From positions 1-64,000 of the forward strand of contig JAGWTH010000019.1 in the NCBI GenBank assembly GCA_028868995.1: a stretch of DNA of 64,000 nt, written 5' to 3'. This DNA is from Burkholderiales bacterium. GTDB lineage: Bacteria > Pseudomonadota > Gammaproteobacteria > Burkholderiales > Burkholderiaceae_C. Position numbers and translations under genes: made by a program. Below, piece after piece: positions 45,866 through 54,304 of this stretch (positions within the stretch are counted from its first letter, which is position 1; every line of letters starts with the position of its first letter). The notes under the pieces are model-generated. The model ran no database searches, was not told the origin of the DNA, and saw only the letters and a list, made by a program, of their open reading frames with translations.

Positions 45866-46622
45866 TCAGGGCTCGGCGCTCCAGTCCTCGTCCTCGCGCA
45901 GCAGGGCGCGCAGGTGCAGCAGGGCTTGCTTGTGGATCTGGGAGATGCGGCCCCGGGGTGAGCCGCATGGGGTCGGCCACCGCGTCGAAGGGGAGCTCCT
46001 GCAGGTAGTGGCTGCGCACGACGAGCTTTTCCTGCGGCGGAAGACCGTCGATGGCGTGCAGCAGGCGCTCGCGCAGCTGTCTCAGGGCCACCGTGCGGCA
46101 GAAGGGCTGCACGCATTTGTCATCGCTCTCGACCATGCCGGTGCCTTCCAGCATCCAGCAGATGGCCAACCCGATGCCCACGTCGGACACGATCCGCAGG
46201 AGCTGCTCGGGGTCGTCAGGGATCCTGCCCTGCGGATGCAGACCGGCCTGTTCGGTGAGGTCTTGCAGGCGTTCCTTGCGCAGTCGCTGGCGCTTGGCGA
46301 TCTGCCGTGGCCTCTCGTTCAGCCGCTCGATCCCGCTCAGGATGAATCCGTGCATGCGCCGGGCGGCGAAGGTGCGGAACTGCACGCCCCGCGCCGGGTC
46401 GTAGCGGTCGAGCGCCGCAAGCATGCCGACCGAAGCGTACTGCAGGAAGTCCTCGAACTCCACCTCGTTGGAAAAGCGCTTCGCGTAATAGGTGGCCGCC
46501 ACGACCCGGGCGTAGGGCAGGTGCAGTTCGAGCAGTTGCTCTCGCGCCGCGGCATCTCCGCTCTCCCGCCGACGCTGCCAGAGTGCGGCTTCGCTCGCCG
46601 TTGCCGATGCGACCGGTTCCAT
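45866..46622 (-). pseudogene. FliA-like sigma factor, frameshifted in region 4
   Basis: The frame from ATG 46622 encodes a sigma-70 family protein of the FliA/WhiG type. Region 2 has FLQYASVGMLAALDRYDPARG and FRTFAARRMHGFILSGIERL; a region-4 start is LPPQEKLVVRSHYLQELPFDAVAD. The helix-turn-helix that should follow (LTRGRISQIHKQALLHLRAL) appears only after removing one base from a run CCCCGGGG at 45951-45958; the corrected frame ends at TGA 45866-45868 with 251 residues. Uncorrected, the frame runs on into the DUF805 gene region. Either a sequencing error in a homopolymer or a true mutation explains it. No other complete flagellar gene is in the window, and a fliP remnant lies four bases upstream. 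Confidence 0.75.
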
Positions 46623-46626
46623 GGCC

Positions 46627-46740
46627 TCAGTGGAAGGACCCGACCAGTGCCTTGAGCACGAGCGTCCAGCCGTCGACCAGCACGAATACGAGCACCTTCA
46701 ACGGCAAGGCCACCGTCGACGGTGGCAACACGTCCACCCC
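46627..46740 (-). pseudogene. C-terminal remnant of flagellar export protein fliP
   Basis: Thirty-six codons read VDVLPPSTVALPLKVLVFVL then VDGWTLVLKALVGSFH and a TGA. This is the last membrane helix and tail of FliP: the LPPS..ALP.K.L.FVLVDGW...SL..SF pattern is characteristic. Upstream the match stops and no start or signal peptide is present, so over 200 residues are missing. The stop lies four bases before the fliA-like ATG. It suggests a decayed or rearranged flagellar locus. Confidence 0.7.
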
Positions 46741-46990
46741 TTGAAATGAAGGTCGGGATGCGCTCCATGGGATGTGCGATCCATTCAGCCGGCATTCACG
46801 CATAGGCGTTCAGGCTGGTCTCCACATCAACCCCGCCACGAGGTGCCCCATGCAATCCGAACGCCGCCCCGAGCTCCCCGCCGCTGGCCGCCCTGCCCGC
46901 CGCGCCTGGGCCTTCGACGTGCTGCCGGACGGCCCCCGCTGGCAGCGTGACGGCATCCGGAACGGCCGTTCCTGAGGGATACCGCACACG
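46741..46990. other. Non-coding gap; one weak short frame
   Basis: No recognised gene lies between the fliP remnant and the promoter of the glycine-zipper gene. A 41-codon plus-strand frame at 46850-46975 (MQSERRPELPAAGRPARRAW...) has GAGGTG before its ATG but no known relative; I regard it as unproven. The minus strand shows no further flagellar homology that I can detect. Confidence 0.4.
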
Positions 46991-47045
46991 GCTGAACGGA
47001 TCTTCACATTCGTTCAGCTTGCGTTCACGCAACGGGGCCTAAAGT
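46991..47045 (+). promoter_or_regulatory. Response-regulator-type repeats and promoter of the glycine-zipper/PepSY/two-component operon
   Basis: CGTTCA is repeated with an 11-base period (47011-47016 and 47022-47027), with another TTCA ten bases before. A -10-like TAAAGT (47040-47045) follows 12 bases after the last copy. GCTGAAC (46991-46997) and GTTCAGC (47012-47018) also form an inverted repeat. Direct repeats of this kind are typical of PhoP/OmpR-type regulators, and such a regulator is encoded 0.9 kb downstream in the same direction. Confidence 0.5.
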
Positions 47046-47073
47046 ACACCCCATGAACACCAGGAGTCCTTCC

Positions 47074-47631
47074 ATGCAACGCTTCGCTCTCATCGCCCTC
47101 CTCGCCGGCAGCGCCGCCGCCGCCCACGCGCAGGTGCCGATGCCGGCACAGGCCCCGACCTTCGTCGACCGCGCCCGGGTGCAGGAGGTGCAACCGCAAT
47201 ATGAAATCGTGCAGGTGCCGCGCCAGCAGTGCACCACCCAGCTGGTGCAGGACCCGGCCCCGGCGCCCACGCCCGCCAGCGGCTACGCCGGCACCATCAT
47301 CGGCGGCCTCGCCGGCGGCCTGCTGGGCCATCAGGTGGGCGGCGGCAACGGCAAGACGGCGGCCACCGCGGCCGGCGCCGTGATCGGCGCGCTGACCGGC
47401 CAGCACATCGCCAACAGCAATGCCGAACCCACCGCGCCGCCGCCCCCGCGCGAGGTGCAGAACTGCCAGACCGTGTACGAGCAGCAGCAGCGCGCCAACG
47501 GCTACCGCGTGACCTACGAGTACCGCGGCAACCAGTACGTGACCGTGCTGCCCCAGCGCCCGGGCGCCAGCATCCCGGTGCGCGTGTCGGTGACGCCGCT
47601 GGAAGAAGGCCAGTACCATCCCGCCAACTGA
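47074..47631 (+). CDS. Glycine-zipper (2TM) envelope protein
   Basis: A 185-residue secreted protein. A signal peptide (MQRFALIALLAGSAAAAHAQ) is followed by a region with VPRQQCTTQLVQDP, then a glycine-zipper segment (YAGTIIGGLAGGLLGHQVGG, continuing to about residue 120), and a C-terminal part with EVQNCQTVYEQQQRANGYRV. It belongs to the Rickettsia 17-kDa antigen-like superfamily but lacks a lipobox. ATG 47074 is chosen over 47053 because AGGAG lies eight bases before it and the signal peptide begins there. It leads a run with PepSY, response regulator and kinase genes and may report envelope stress. Confidence 0.85.
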   Translation: MQRFALIALLAGSAAAAHAQVPMPAQAPTFVDRARVQEVQPQYEIVQVPRQQCTTQLVQDPAPAPTPASGYAGTIIGGLAGGLLGHQVGGGNGKTAATAAGAVIGALTGQHIANSNAEPTAPPPPREVQNCQTVYEQQQRANGYRVTYEYRGNQYVTVLPQRPGASIPVRVSVTPLEEGQYHPAN

Positions 47632-47656
47632 ACCCGAACCAGCGAGTCCGCACGCC

Positions 47657-47896
47657 GTGAAAGCCCTGCGCATCGTCCTCGTCGCCGCCCTGGTGGCCGC
47701 CACCGGCCTGCCCGCCTGGGCGGACGTCAGCCGCGACGAGGCCGCCGCCGTGGCCCAGCGCCAGACCGGCGGGCGCGTGCTGGCCGTGGAGCGCGCCGAG
47801 GCGGGCGGCCGTCCGGCGTGGCGGGTCAAGGTCGTCACGCCGCGCGGCGAGGTGCGCGTGGTCCTGGTGGACGTGGCCACCGGGCAGCCGCGCTAG
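47657..47896 (+). CDS. Small periplasmic PepSY-domain protein
   Basis: A 79-residue protein with a signal peptide (MKALRIVLVAALVAATGLPAWA) and one PepSY domain (SRDEAAAVAQRQTGGRVLAV, WRVKVVTPRGEVRVVLVDV, ATGQ). PepSY proteins of this kind often sit beside two-component genes, where they may modulate the sensor. GTG start. It lies 13 bases before the response-regulator gene. Confidence 0.88.
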   Translation: MKALRIVLVAALVAATGLPAWADVSRDEAAAVAQRQTGGRVLAVERAEAGGRPAWRVKVVTPRGEVRVVLVDVATGQPR

Positions 47897-47908
47897 GGCG
47901 GCGCCCCG

Positions 47909-48576
<668 letters not shown>

Positions 48577-48580
<4 letters not shown>

Positions 48581-49911
48581 AGCCCCGCTACTCCATCCGC
48601 GCGCGCCTGCTGCTGGGCGCCGCGCTGGTGCTGGTGGCTTTCATGGCGGGCGCGGGTTTCGCGCTGGAGCGCGCCCATGCCGACAGCGTGCGCGACCAGC
48701 ACTTCAGCCGCTTGCAGGGCACCGTCTACCTGCTGCTCGCGCGCGCCGAGCTGGACGACAGCGGCGCGCTGGTGATGCCGCCCAGCCTGTCCGAGCCGCG
48801 CCTGTCGCTGCCGCAGTCGGGCCTGTACGCCAGCATCTCCAACCCCAAGCGGCAGCAGCAATGGACCTCGCCTTCCGCCGTCGGCGTGCATCCGCCCTTC
48901 GTGCGCGACGGCATCGCGCCGGGCGAGTGGCGCTACGCCACGCTGCCCGGCAGCCCGCGCGGCTACCTGGCGGTGAGCTACGCGGTGAACTGGGCCACCG
49001 GCGCCAGCTCGGCCCCGCTGGTGCTGTCGGTGCTGGAGGACCGGCGCGAGTACGACCGCGAAGTCGCGGTGTTCGCGCGCACGCTGTGGACCTGGCTGGG
49101 CGGCGCCGCGGTGCTGCTGCTGGTGGCGCAGCTCCTGCTGCTGCAGTGGGCGGCGGGGCCGCTGGCGCGGGTGGTGGCGCAGGTGCGCCGGATCGAGGCC
49201 GGCGAACAGGAACGCATCGAGGGCCGCTACCCGGCGGAGATCCAGCCGCTGGCCGACAACCTCAACACGCTGATCCGGCAGGAGCGCGAGCGGCAGGTCC
49301 GCTACAAGGAGGCGCTGAGCTTCCTGGCGCACAGCCTGAAGACGCCGCTGGCGGTGCTGCGCAATGCGCTGGCCGAGCCGCGGCAGCTGCCCGACACGGT
49401 GCGCGAGCAGGTCGCCCGCATGGACGACATCGTGCAGCACCAGCTGGGGCGCGCGCGCGCCGGCGGCGCCACCCGCTTCGCCCCGCCCGTGCTGCTGCCC
49501 ACCGTCCTCGACCGCGTGCGCGATGCCCTGCGCAAGGTGTACGCGGACAAGGGCCTGGCGATCGCGACCGACTGCGCGCCCGACCTCACCTGGCGCATCG
49601 ACGAAGGCGACCTGTTCGAGATCCTGGGCAACGTGATGGACAACGCCGCCAAGTGGGCGCGCACGCGGGTGAGCGCGCGCGCCTGGCGCGAGGGCGGCCG
49701 CCTGCACCTGCGGGTGGAGGACGACGGCCCCGGCTTCAGCGACACCGAGTCGGTGCGGCAGATCCACGTGCGCGGCGACGAGCGCGTGCCGGGCCACGGC
49801 GTGGGCCTGGCCGTGGTCGACGACCTGGTGGCCAGCCACCACGGCGAGCTGAAGCTCTCGCGCGGGCCGCTGGGCGGCGCGCTGGTGGAGATCGTGCTGC
49901 CCGCGGCCTGA
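48577..49911 (+). CDS. PhoQ-like sensor histidine kinase
   Basis: A 444-residue membrane kinase. Two transmembrane helices (about 10-30 and 172-192) flank a periplasmic domain of about 140 residues. The HAMP region is followed by an H-box SFLAHSLKTPLAVLRNAL with H252, in which Ser replaces the usual Glu after His as in the PhoQ subfamily (AHSLKTPL). An HATPase domain has NVMDNAAKWA, DDGPGFS and GHGVGLAVVDDLV. Its signal is unknown (divalent cations or peptides in PhoQ itself). The acidic patch used by PhoQ to bind cations is not evident. Confidence 0.89.
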
Positions 49912-49915
49912 TCGT

Positions 49916-50548
49916 TCAGGCCGTGCGCACCGTGCCGTCGCCGTGCGGCGCCGCCGCGAAGGCCGGCCAGGCTTCCGCCCGCCGGCTGAAGGCCGCCAGC
50001 TGCGGATGCTCCACGGCCGGCGCCGAGTTCGGCACCATCTCCTGCACGAACTTCCACGCCACGGCGGTGCTCACCCAGCCTTGCGTGAGCGCGGCTTCGC
50101 CGGCCGGAGCGGTGCGGCGCGCCAGCTCGCCCTCCAGCGCGCGGCAGGCGGCGGCCAGCTGCGCGTCGACGCGCTCCAGCCAGGGGGCGTGCTGCTTGTC
50201 GGCCGGCCGCAGGTGGTGCTCGTAGACGATCTGCACGGCCTTCTCGCAGGCGGCAAGCGCCAGCCCGGTGAGCCGCAAGTCCTGCTCCAGCGCCGCGGGG
50301 TCCTGCGGGTCCAGGGTGCGCGGCCGCGCCAGGGCCTGCGCGTACTGCAGGATCAGCGTCGAATCCATCAGCACCGTGCCGCTGTCGCACACCAGCGTCG
50401 GCGCCTTCACCACCGGGTTCACGTGCCGGAACGCATCGAGATGGCGGAACACCGACAGCGACTGGTGCTCGAAGCGCAGGCCGAGCAGTTGCAGCGACAC
50501 CGCGACGCGGCGCACATAGGGGGAGTCGAGCATGCCGATCAGTTTCAT
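49916..50548 (-). CDS. Glutathione S-transferase family protein
   Basis: A 210-residue protein. The N-terminal thioredoxin-like domain starts MKLIGMLDSPYVRRVAVSLQ, with Ser at the glutathione-activating position, KAPTLVCDSGTVLMDSTLIL as the glutathione-binding loop with the conserved cis-Pro and Ser, and an all-helical C-terminal domain. The substrate is unknown. It is convergent with the PhoQ-like gene (five bases). The short form starting at 50548 is used since it matches the family start. Confidence 0.9.
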   Translation of the reverse strand: MKLIGMLDSPYVRRVAVSLQLLGLRFEHQSLSVFRHLDAFRHVNPVVKAPTLVCDSGTVLMDSTLILQYAQALARPRTLDPQDPAALEQDLRLTGLALAACEKAVQIVYEHHLRPADKQHAPWLERVDAQLAAACRALEGELARRTAPAGEAALTQGWVSTAVAWKFVQEMVPNSAPAVEHPQLAAFSRRAEAWPAFAAAPHGDGTVRTA

Positions 50549-50627
50549 GGGGGCCTCCGGGGTCCATTGTGCGCACGCGGCGGCACCCCGGCGCCGGCGA
50601 GCGCGAAAACCCGGTAAGGTCACGCCC

Positions 50628-51110
50628 ATGGACGCATCCCGCACCCAGCCCCTGATCGAGCTGCTGAGGCAGCAGGAAATGGCCGCCCTGGGCACCTTGC
50701 GCCAGGGCGATCCCTTCGTCTCCATGGTGCCCTACGCCCTGCTGCCGGACGGCGCCGTGGTGATCCACGTGAGCCGGCTGGCCACCCACACGCGCGACAT
50801 GGAGCAGCACCCGGGCGTGAGCCTGCTGGTGATGGCCGATCGCCGCCCGGAGGTGCCGGCCCAGGCCCTGCCCCGCGCCACGCTGCAGGGCGAGGCGCGG
50901 CCCTGCCCGCCCGAGGCGCCGGAGCATGCCGCCGCGCGCGCGGCCTACCTGGCGCGCTTCCCGGACAGCGAGCCGATATTCGGCTTCTCGGACTTCAGCC
51001 TGTTCCTGGTGCGGCCGCGCGCCGTGCGCTTCGTCGGCGGCTTCGCGCAGGCCTGGTCGATCACCGGCGACGGCTACGCGCAGGCCTTGGCGGCGGCAGC
51101 GCCTGCCTGA
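50628..51110 (+). CDS. HugZ/PNPOx-like flavin- or heme-binding barrel protein
   Basis: A 160-residue split-barrel protein of the pyridoxamine-phosphate oxidase-like family: LIELLRQQEMAALGTLRQGD, FVSMVPYALLPDGAVVIHVS, then HTRDMEQHPGVSLLVM and FSLFLVRPRAVRFVGGFAQA. The FGFSDFSLF...VGGF end is like that of HugZ-type heme-degrading proteins, though shorter. The true ligand is not set by the sequence. AAGG lies before the ATG. It is divergent from the glutathione transferase. Confidence 0.8.
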   Translation: MDASRTQPLIELLRQQEMAALGTLRQGDPFVSMVPYALLPDGAVVIHVSRLATHTRDMEQHPGVSLLVMADRRPEVPAQALPRATLQGEARPCPPEAPEHAAARAAYLARFPDSEPIFGFSDFSLFLVRPRAVRFVGGFAQAWSITGDGYAQALAAAAPA

Positions 51111-51235
51111 GCCGCGGCTCCCCAGCAAGCTTCCCCTCTTGACGGCCGGCGCGCACGGCCCAGAATGTCCGCCAGGGAGTCGTGCAGCAAAGCTGCCTCG
51201 TACGCCCCGGCCCGGCCGGAGGCTGGAGTTCGTCG

Positions 51236-51568
51236 ATGTTGTTCAAGTGGCTGAAGCGTCGCTCCGAGCCCGCGCCCGCCTCGAAGCCGCGGCGTCCCGC
51301 GCCGGGGTCTTCTTCCCGCCCTGCGGCCTCGCGGTCTTCCGCGCCGAATTTCGAGCCCACCGAGCCGGCCGGCCTGCCCGAGGTCGTGGGCGAGGGCAAC
51401 ACCCATGCCGACTGGAGCGCCTGGGAGGACTCCGTGGCGGCGCTGGACAGCCAGTTGCCCGGCGCCTCCGCCCACGACCGCATCCGCGTGCGGGACACCA
51501 CCCCCAGCCAGCTCGAAGAACAGGACCCGTTCGAGGCCGTCCGGCTGAAGAACCGGGGCAAGAAGTAG
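51236..51568 (+). CDS. Unknown small basic-then-acidic protein
   Basis: A 110-residue product. The first 45 residues are basic and Pro/Ser-rich (MLFKWLKRRSEPAPASKPRR), likely disordered; the rest is acidic, with EVVGEGNTHADWSAWEDSVA and PSQLEEQDPFEAVRLKNRGK. There is no signal peptide or membrane segment. GGAG precedes the ATG by nine bases. I do not recognise the family, but the Trp/Asp motif HADWSAWEDSV looks conserved enough to be a real protein. Confidence 0.65.
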   Translation: MLFKWLKRRSEPAPASKPRRPAPGSSSRPAASRSSAPNFEPTEPAGLPEVVGEGNTHADWSAWEDSVAALDSQLPGASAHDRIRVRDTTPSQLEEQDPFEAVRLKNRGKK

Positions 51569-51580
51569 CGCCCGGCGGCC

Positions 51581-52294
51581 TCAGGTCGCCGGCATCCACG
51601 CCCCCTTGAACAGCACCGGGCCCGTCGGTCCGCTGCCGGCCGGCGCCCCTCCCTTGGGCTCCAGGCTGATCGCCAGCGCCGGCACCTGCCGCAGCTGGCC
51701 TTCGGCGGCGGTCAGCGTGACCTTGGCGCCGTCGCCCAGCACCCCCAGCGAACGCGGACCGCCCGAGGGCGGCAGCGCCCACAGCTGCAGCGACCGGTCC
51801 GGCTGCTCGCGGAAGCTGCCCAGGCGCTTGAGCGTCAGCGTGCCGTGGCGCGCATCGAAGGTGACCAGCATGGCCGGCGCCGACCGGTCGTCCTGCAGCA
51901 TGCCCACGTAGCGGATCTCCGGCGCGGCGCGCACCTGGGAGAGCTGCGAGCCGAGGTAGCCGGCCAGGGTGAAGGCCATCACCGCGGCGAAACCGCCCGC
52001 CAGCGCCGTCGCGCGCCAGAAGCGGGGGCGCACCGCGGGCGGGCGCGCGGCCTGCGGCGCCTCGGCGCGCAGCGCGATGGCGATGCGCTTCCAGACGTTG
52101 GGGCTCGGTGCCTCGCCGGGCTGCAGCTCGGTCATCGCTGCCAGCCGCTCCTGCCAGACCAGCGCGGTGGCACGCAGCCCCGGGCTCTGCCGGGCCAGGG
52201 CTTCGAAGCGGCGCCGGGCGCCGCCGCGCAGGCTGCCGAGGGCGTAGGCGGCCGCCAGGCGGTCCGCGAGTTCGGGATGGCGCATCGGGTTCAT
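51581..52294 (-). CDS. Anti-sigma factor (RskA-like)
   Basis: A 237-residue inner-membrane anti-sigma factor. The N-terminal cytosolic helix bundle has ELADRLAAAYALGSLRGGAR and NVWKRIAIALRAE; one transmembrane helix follows (about 92-114, FWRATALAGGFAAVMAFTLA), then a periplasmic RskA domain (MLVTFDARHGTLTLKRLG, SLQLWALPPSGG, ending near GPVLFKGAWMPAT). It holds the SigK-like sigma factor encoded 10 bases upstream until proteolysis releases it. Confidence 0.9.
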   Translation of the reverse strand: MNPMRHPELADRLAAAYALGSLRGGARRRFEALARQSPGLRATALVWQERLAAMTELQPGEAPSPNVWKRIAIALRAEAPQAARPPAVRPRFWRATALAGGFAAVMAFTLAGYLGSQLSQVRAAPEIRYVGMLQDDRSAPAMLVTFDARHGTLTLKRLGSFREQPDRSLQLWALPPSGGPRSLGVLGDGAKVTLTAAEGQLRQVPALAISLEPKGGAPAGSGPTGPVLFKGAWMPAT

Positions 52295-52304
52295 GGGGCC
52301 TCCC

Positions 52305-52895
52305 TCAGGCGAAACGGGCCATGCAGCCGCGCAGCTGCTCGATGCCGCGGCGGATCCAGCTCTTCACGGTGCCCAGCGGCAGCCGCAGCTGCTGCGCGAG
52401 CTCGCCGTGGCTCAGGTCGCGCAGGTAGGCCAGGCTCACCACCTCCCGCTGGCGTGCCTCCAGCTGGCGCAGGCATTCGTGCAGCGCCCAGGCGGACTCG
52501 CTCGCCTGCCGGGTGTCCATGGGGTTGGCCCCGTCGCCGGGCAGCGTTTCCGCCAGGCTGTCGTCCAGTTCGACGGCCACGTCCGCGCGCTCGCTGGCGC
52601 GCCGGCGCAGGAAGTCCAGCGCCCGGCTGCGCACGATGAGGCCCAGCCAGGCCAGCGGCGGGCTGAGCGCGCTGCGATAGCTGCCGGCCACGCGCCAGAC
52701 GTTCAGGTAGGCCTCCTGCAGCACGTCCTCGGCCCATTCGCGCTTGCCCACCACGCGCAGCGCCAGCCCGTACATCTTGGAGCAGGTGTGGTCGTAGAAG
52801 GCCTGGAAGGCCTGTTCGCGTGCGGGCAGCGGCAGCGCCGCGGCGGCCACGCGTTCCAGCAGCTCGATCAATCGCAGGTCGTCGGGGGAGTCCAT
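52305..52895 (-). CDS. ECF RNA polymerase sigma factor (SigK-like)
   Basis: A 196-residue extracytoplasmic-function sigma factor. Region 2 has FYDHTCSKMYGLALRVVGKR and DVLQEAYLNVWR; region 4 has LEARQREVVSLAYLRDLSHG and the helix-turn-helix LRLPLGTVKSWIRRGIEQL. Its anti-sigma gene follows in the same operon. The divergent ferritin-like gene shares the intergenic region and is a likely target. It starts at ATG 52895. Confidence 0.93.
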   Translation of the reverse strand: MDSPDDLRLIELLERVAAAALPLPAREQAFQAFYDHTCSKMYGLALRVVGKREWAEDVLQEAYLNVWRVAGSYRSALSPPLAWLGLIVRSRALDFLRRRASERADVAVELDDSLAETLPGDGANPMDTRQASESAWALHECLRQLEARQREVVSLAYLRDLSHGELAQQLRLPLGTVKSWIRRGIEQLRGCMARFA

Positions 52896-52957
52896 CCCCC
52901 GAAGCTACGCGACAAACCCGCCGGCGGATGCAAACCCGGACGCGGCCCGGGGACTTG

Positions 52958-53001
52958 CGCATCCTGGCGTCGCCGGCCCGCGTATCCGGGAGGTCGCATC
53001 C
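52958..53001. repeat. Three CGYATCC copies in the sigma / ferritin-like intergenic region
   Basis: CGCATCC (52958), CGTATCC (52981) and CGCATCC (52995) lie between the divergent sigma-factor and ferritin-like genes. They could be parts of ECF-dependent promoters, but spacings of 23 and 14 bases do not fit a single -35/-10 pair well. Confidence 0.3.
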
Positions 53002-53026
53002 GCGGCGCCCATTCCAGGAGATCACC

Positions 53027-53596
53027 ATGACCACCGCAGCTTCCACCCGTCGCACCTTCCTCGGCTCCTCCGGCGTGCTGTCCGCCACCGCCGTCGCCCT
53101 GCTCGCCGGCCGTCCCGCGCTGGCGCAGGGGATGGCGGGCGATCCGGCCAAGGATGCCGGCATCCTCAACGTCGCCCTGGCGCTGGAGCACGAGGCGATC
53201 AACGCCTACCAGCTGGGCGCCGGCAGCGGCCTGCTGACCAAGCCGGTGCTGGCGGTCGCCCTGCAGTTCCAGGGCCACCACAAGGGCCACCGCGATGCGC
53301 TGACCGCCACCATCCGCAAGCTGGGCGGCCAGCCGGTGGCCGAACTGAAGCCCGAGGACTACGCCCGCGCGCTCGACGCCCAGGCCTTGAAGAGCCAGGC
53401 CGACGTGCTGGCGCTGGCCGCGCGCCTGGAGCTCGGGGCGACCAACGCCTACCTCGGTGTGATCCCGTCCTTCGCCAGCCACGACCTCGCCCAGGTGGCC
53501 GGCCGCCTGGCGGCCGACGAGACCATGCACTACACGGCGCTCACCGAGGTGCTGGGCCGGCCGCTGCCGGCGGCGGCCCTGAGCTTCGGCGCCTGA
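53027..53596 (+). CDS. Tat-exported ferritin-like domain protein
   Basis: A 189-residue protein. A twin-arginine signal (STRRTFLGSSGVLSATAVAL) ends near ALAQ. The mature part is a four-helix ferritin-like bundle with likely metal ligands in LEHEAINAYQ, FQGHHKGHRDAL, RLELGATNAY and LAADETMHYTAL. Tat export suggests that it folds with its metal in the cytosol. AGGAG lies six bases before the ATG. It is divergent from the SigK-like gene and may belong to its regulon; similar ferritin-like proteins accompany SigK/RskA pairs in other Burkholderiales, to my knowledge. Confidence 0.87.
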   Translation: MTTAASTRRTFLGSSGVLSATAVALLAGRPALAQGMAGDPAKDAGILNVALALEHEAINAYQLGAGSGLLTKPVLAVALQFQGHHKGHRDALTATIRKLGGQPVAELKPEDYARALDAQALKSQADVLALAARLELGATNAYLGVIPSFASHDLAQVAGRLAADETMHYTALTEVLGRPLPAAALSFGA

Positions 53597-53606
53597 GCCG
53601 CGCCGT

Positions 53607-54275
53607 TCAGCGCCGGGCGAAGGGCGGCTGGTCGAAGTGGGCCACGCGCGTGGCCCGGCCGGCGATGCACACCTCGCGGAACTGGTACAGCAGCGCGGCG
53701 GTCGGCGCGGCGATCCAGCTGCGGCCCACGGGCATGCGCAGGATCGGCCGCCCGGGCTCCTCGGGCGGGTCCAGCAGCGGCGCGTCGGCGCGCATGAATT
53801 CGCCCACCGGGATGCGGTGCACGCTGGCCACTTCGGCCGCATGGGGACGCAACTGCGCGGCGGCGCCGGCCCAGACCACCACCGGCGTGATGACGAAGCC
53901 CGAGCGGGTCGCGTAGTCGTCCAGCGTGCCGAGCACGGCGGACTCGGGCAGCTGCAGTCCCAGCTCCTCGGCCAGTTCGCGCAGCGCCGCCTGCTGCGGG
54001 GATTCGCCGGGATCGATGCCTCCGCCCGGCAAGGCCCACTGGCCGGCGTGCCGGTGGAGGCTGGCGGCGCGCCGCGTGAGCAGCAAGGCGCTGCTGCGGC
54101 TCCAGCCCGCTGGCGCGGCGATGCCGGCCAGGTCCGCGCCGCCGCCCTCCTCGGCCAGGGCGAGCGCGACGGCCGCGGCCCGGTGCGTCCCTGGCGGCAG
54201 CCGCCGGGCCTCGAAGGCAGCGAGCCGGCGGCGCACCGCCTCGCGCAGCGTTTCGTCCAGCAGCGGGCCTTGCAT
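53607..54275 (-). CDS. Nudix hydrolase
   Basis: A 222-residue protein with the Nudix box in the centre (GGGIDPGES, then seven residues on, RELAEELGL), which binds Mg and hydrolyses a nucleoside-diphosphate-linked substrate. The N-terminal SLHRHAGQWALPGG and the flanking HRIPVGEFM fit the CoA/ADP-ribose pyrophosphatase-like (NUDT7/YeaB) branch, so CoA derivatives are possible. It is convergent with the ferritin-like gene. Confidence 0.9.
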   Translation of the reverse strand: MQGPLLDETLREAVRRRLAAFEARRLPPGTHRAAAVALALAEEGGGADLAGIAAPAGWSRSSALLLTRRAASLHRHAGQWALPGGGIDPGESPQQAALRELAEELGLQLPESAVLGTLDDYATRSGFVITPVVVWAGAAAQLRPHAAEVASVHRIPVGEFMRADAPLLDPPEEPGRPILRMPVGRSWIAAPTAALLYQFREVCIAGRATRVAHFDQPPFARR

Positions 54276-54304
54276 CGGCCCACGTTAGCACAGGGCCGCG
54301 GCGC

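Noticed and set aside
46850-46975. A 41-codon small protein gene
   Set aside because: It has a possible ribosome-binding site, but no conserved sequence, signal peptide or context support; it was left as part of the non-coding gap.
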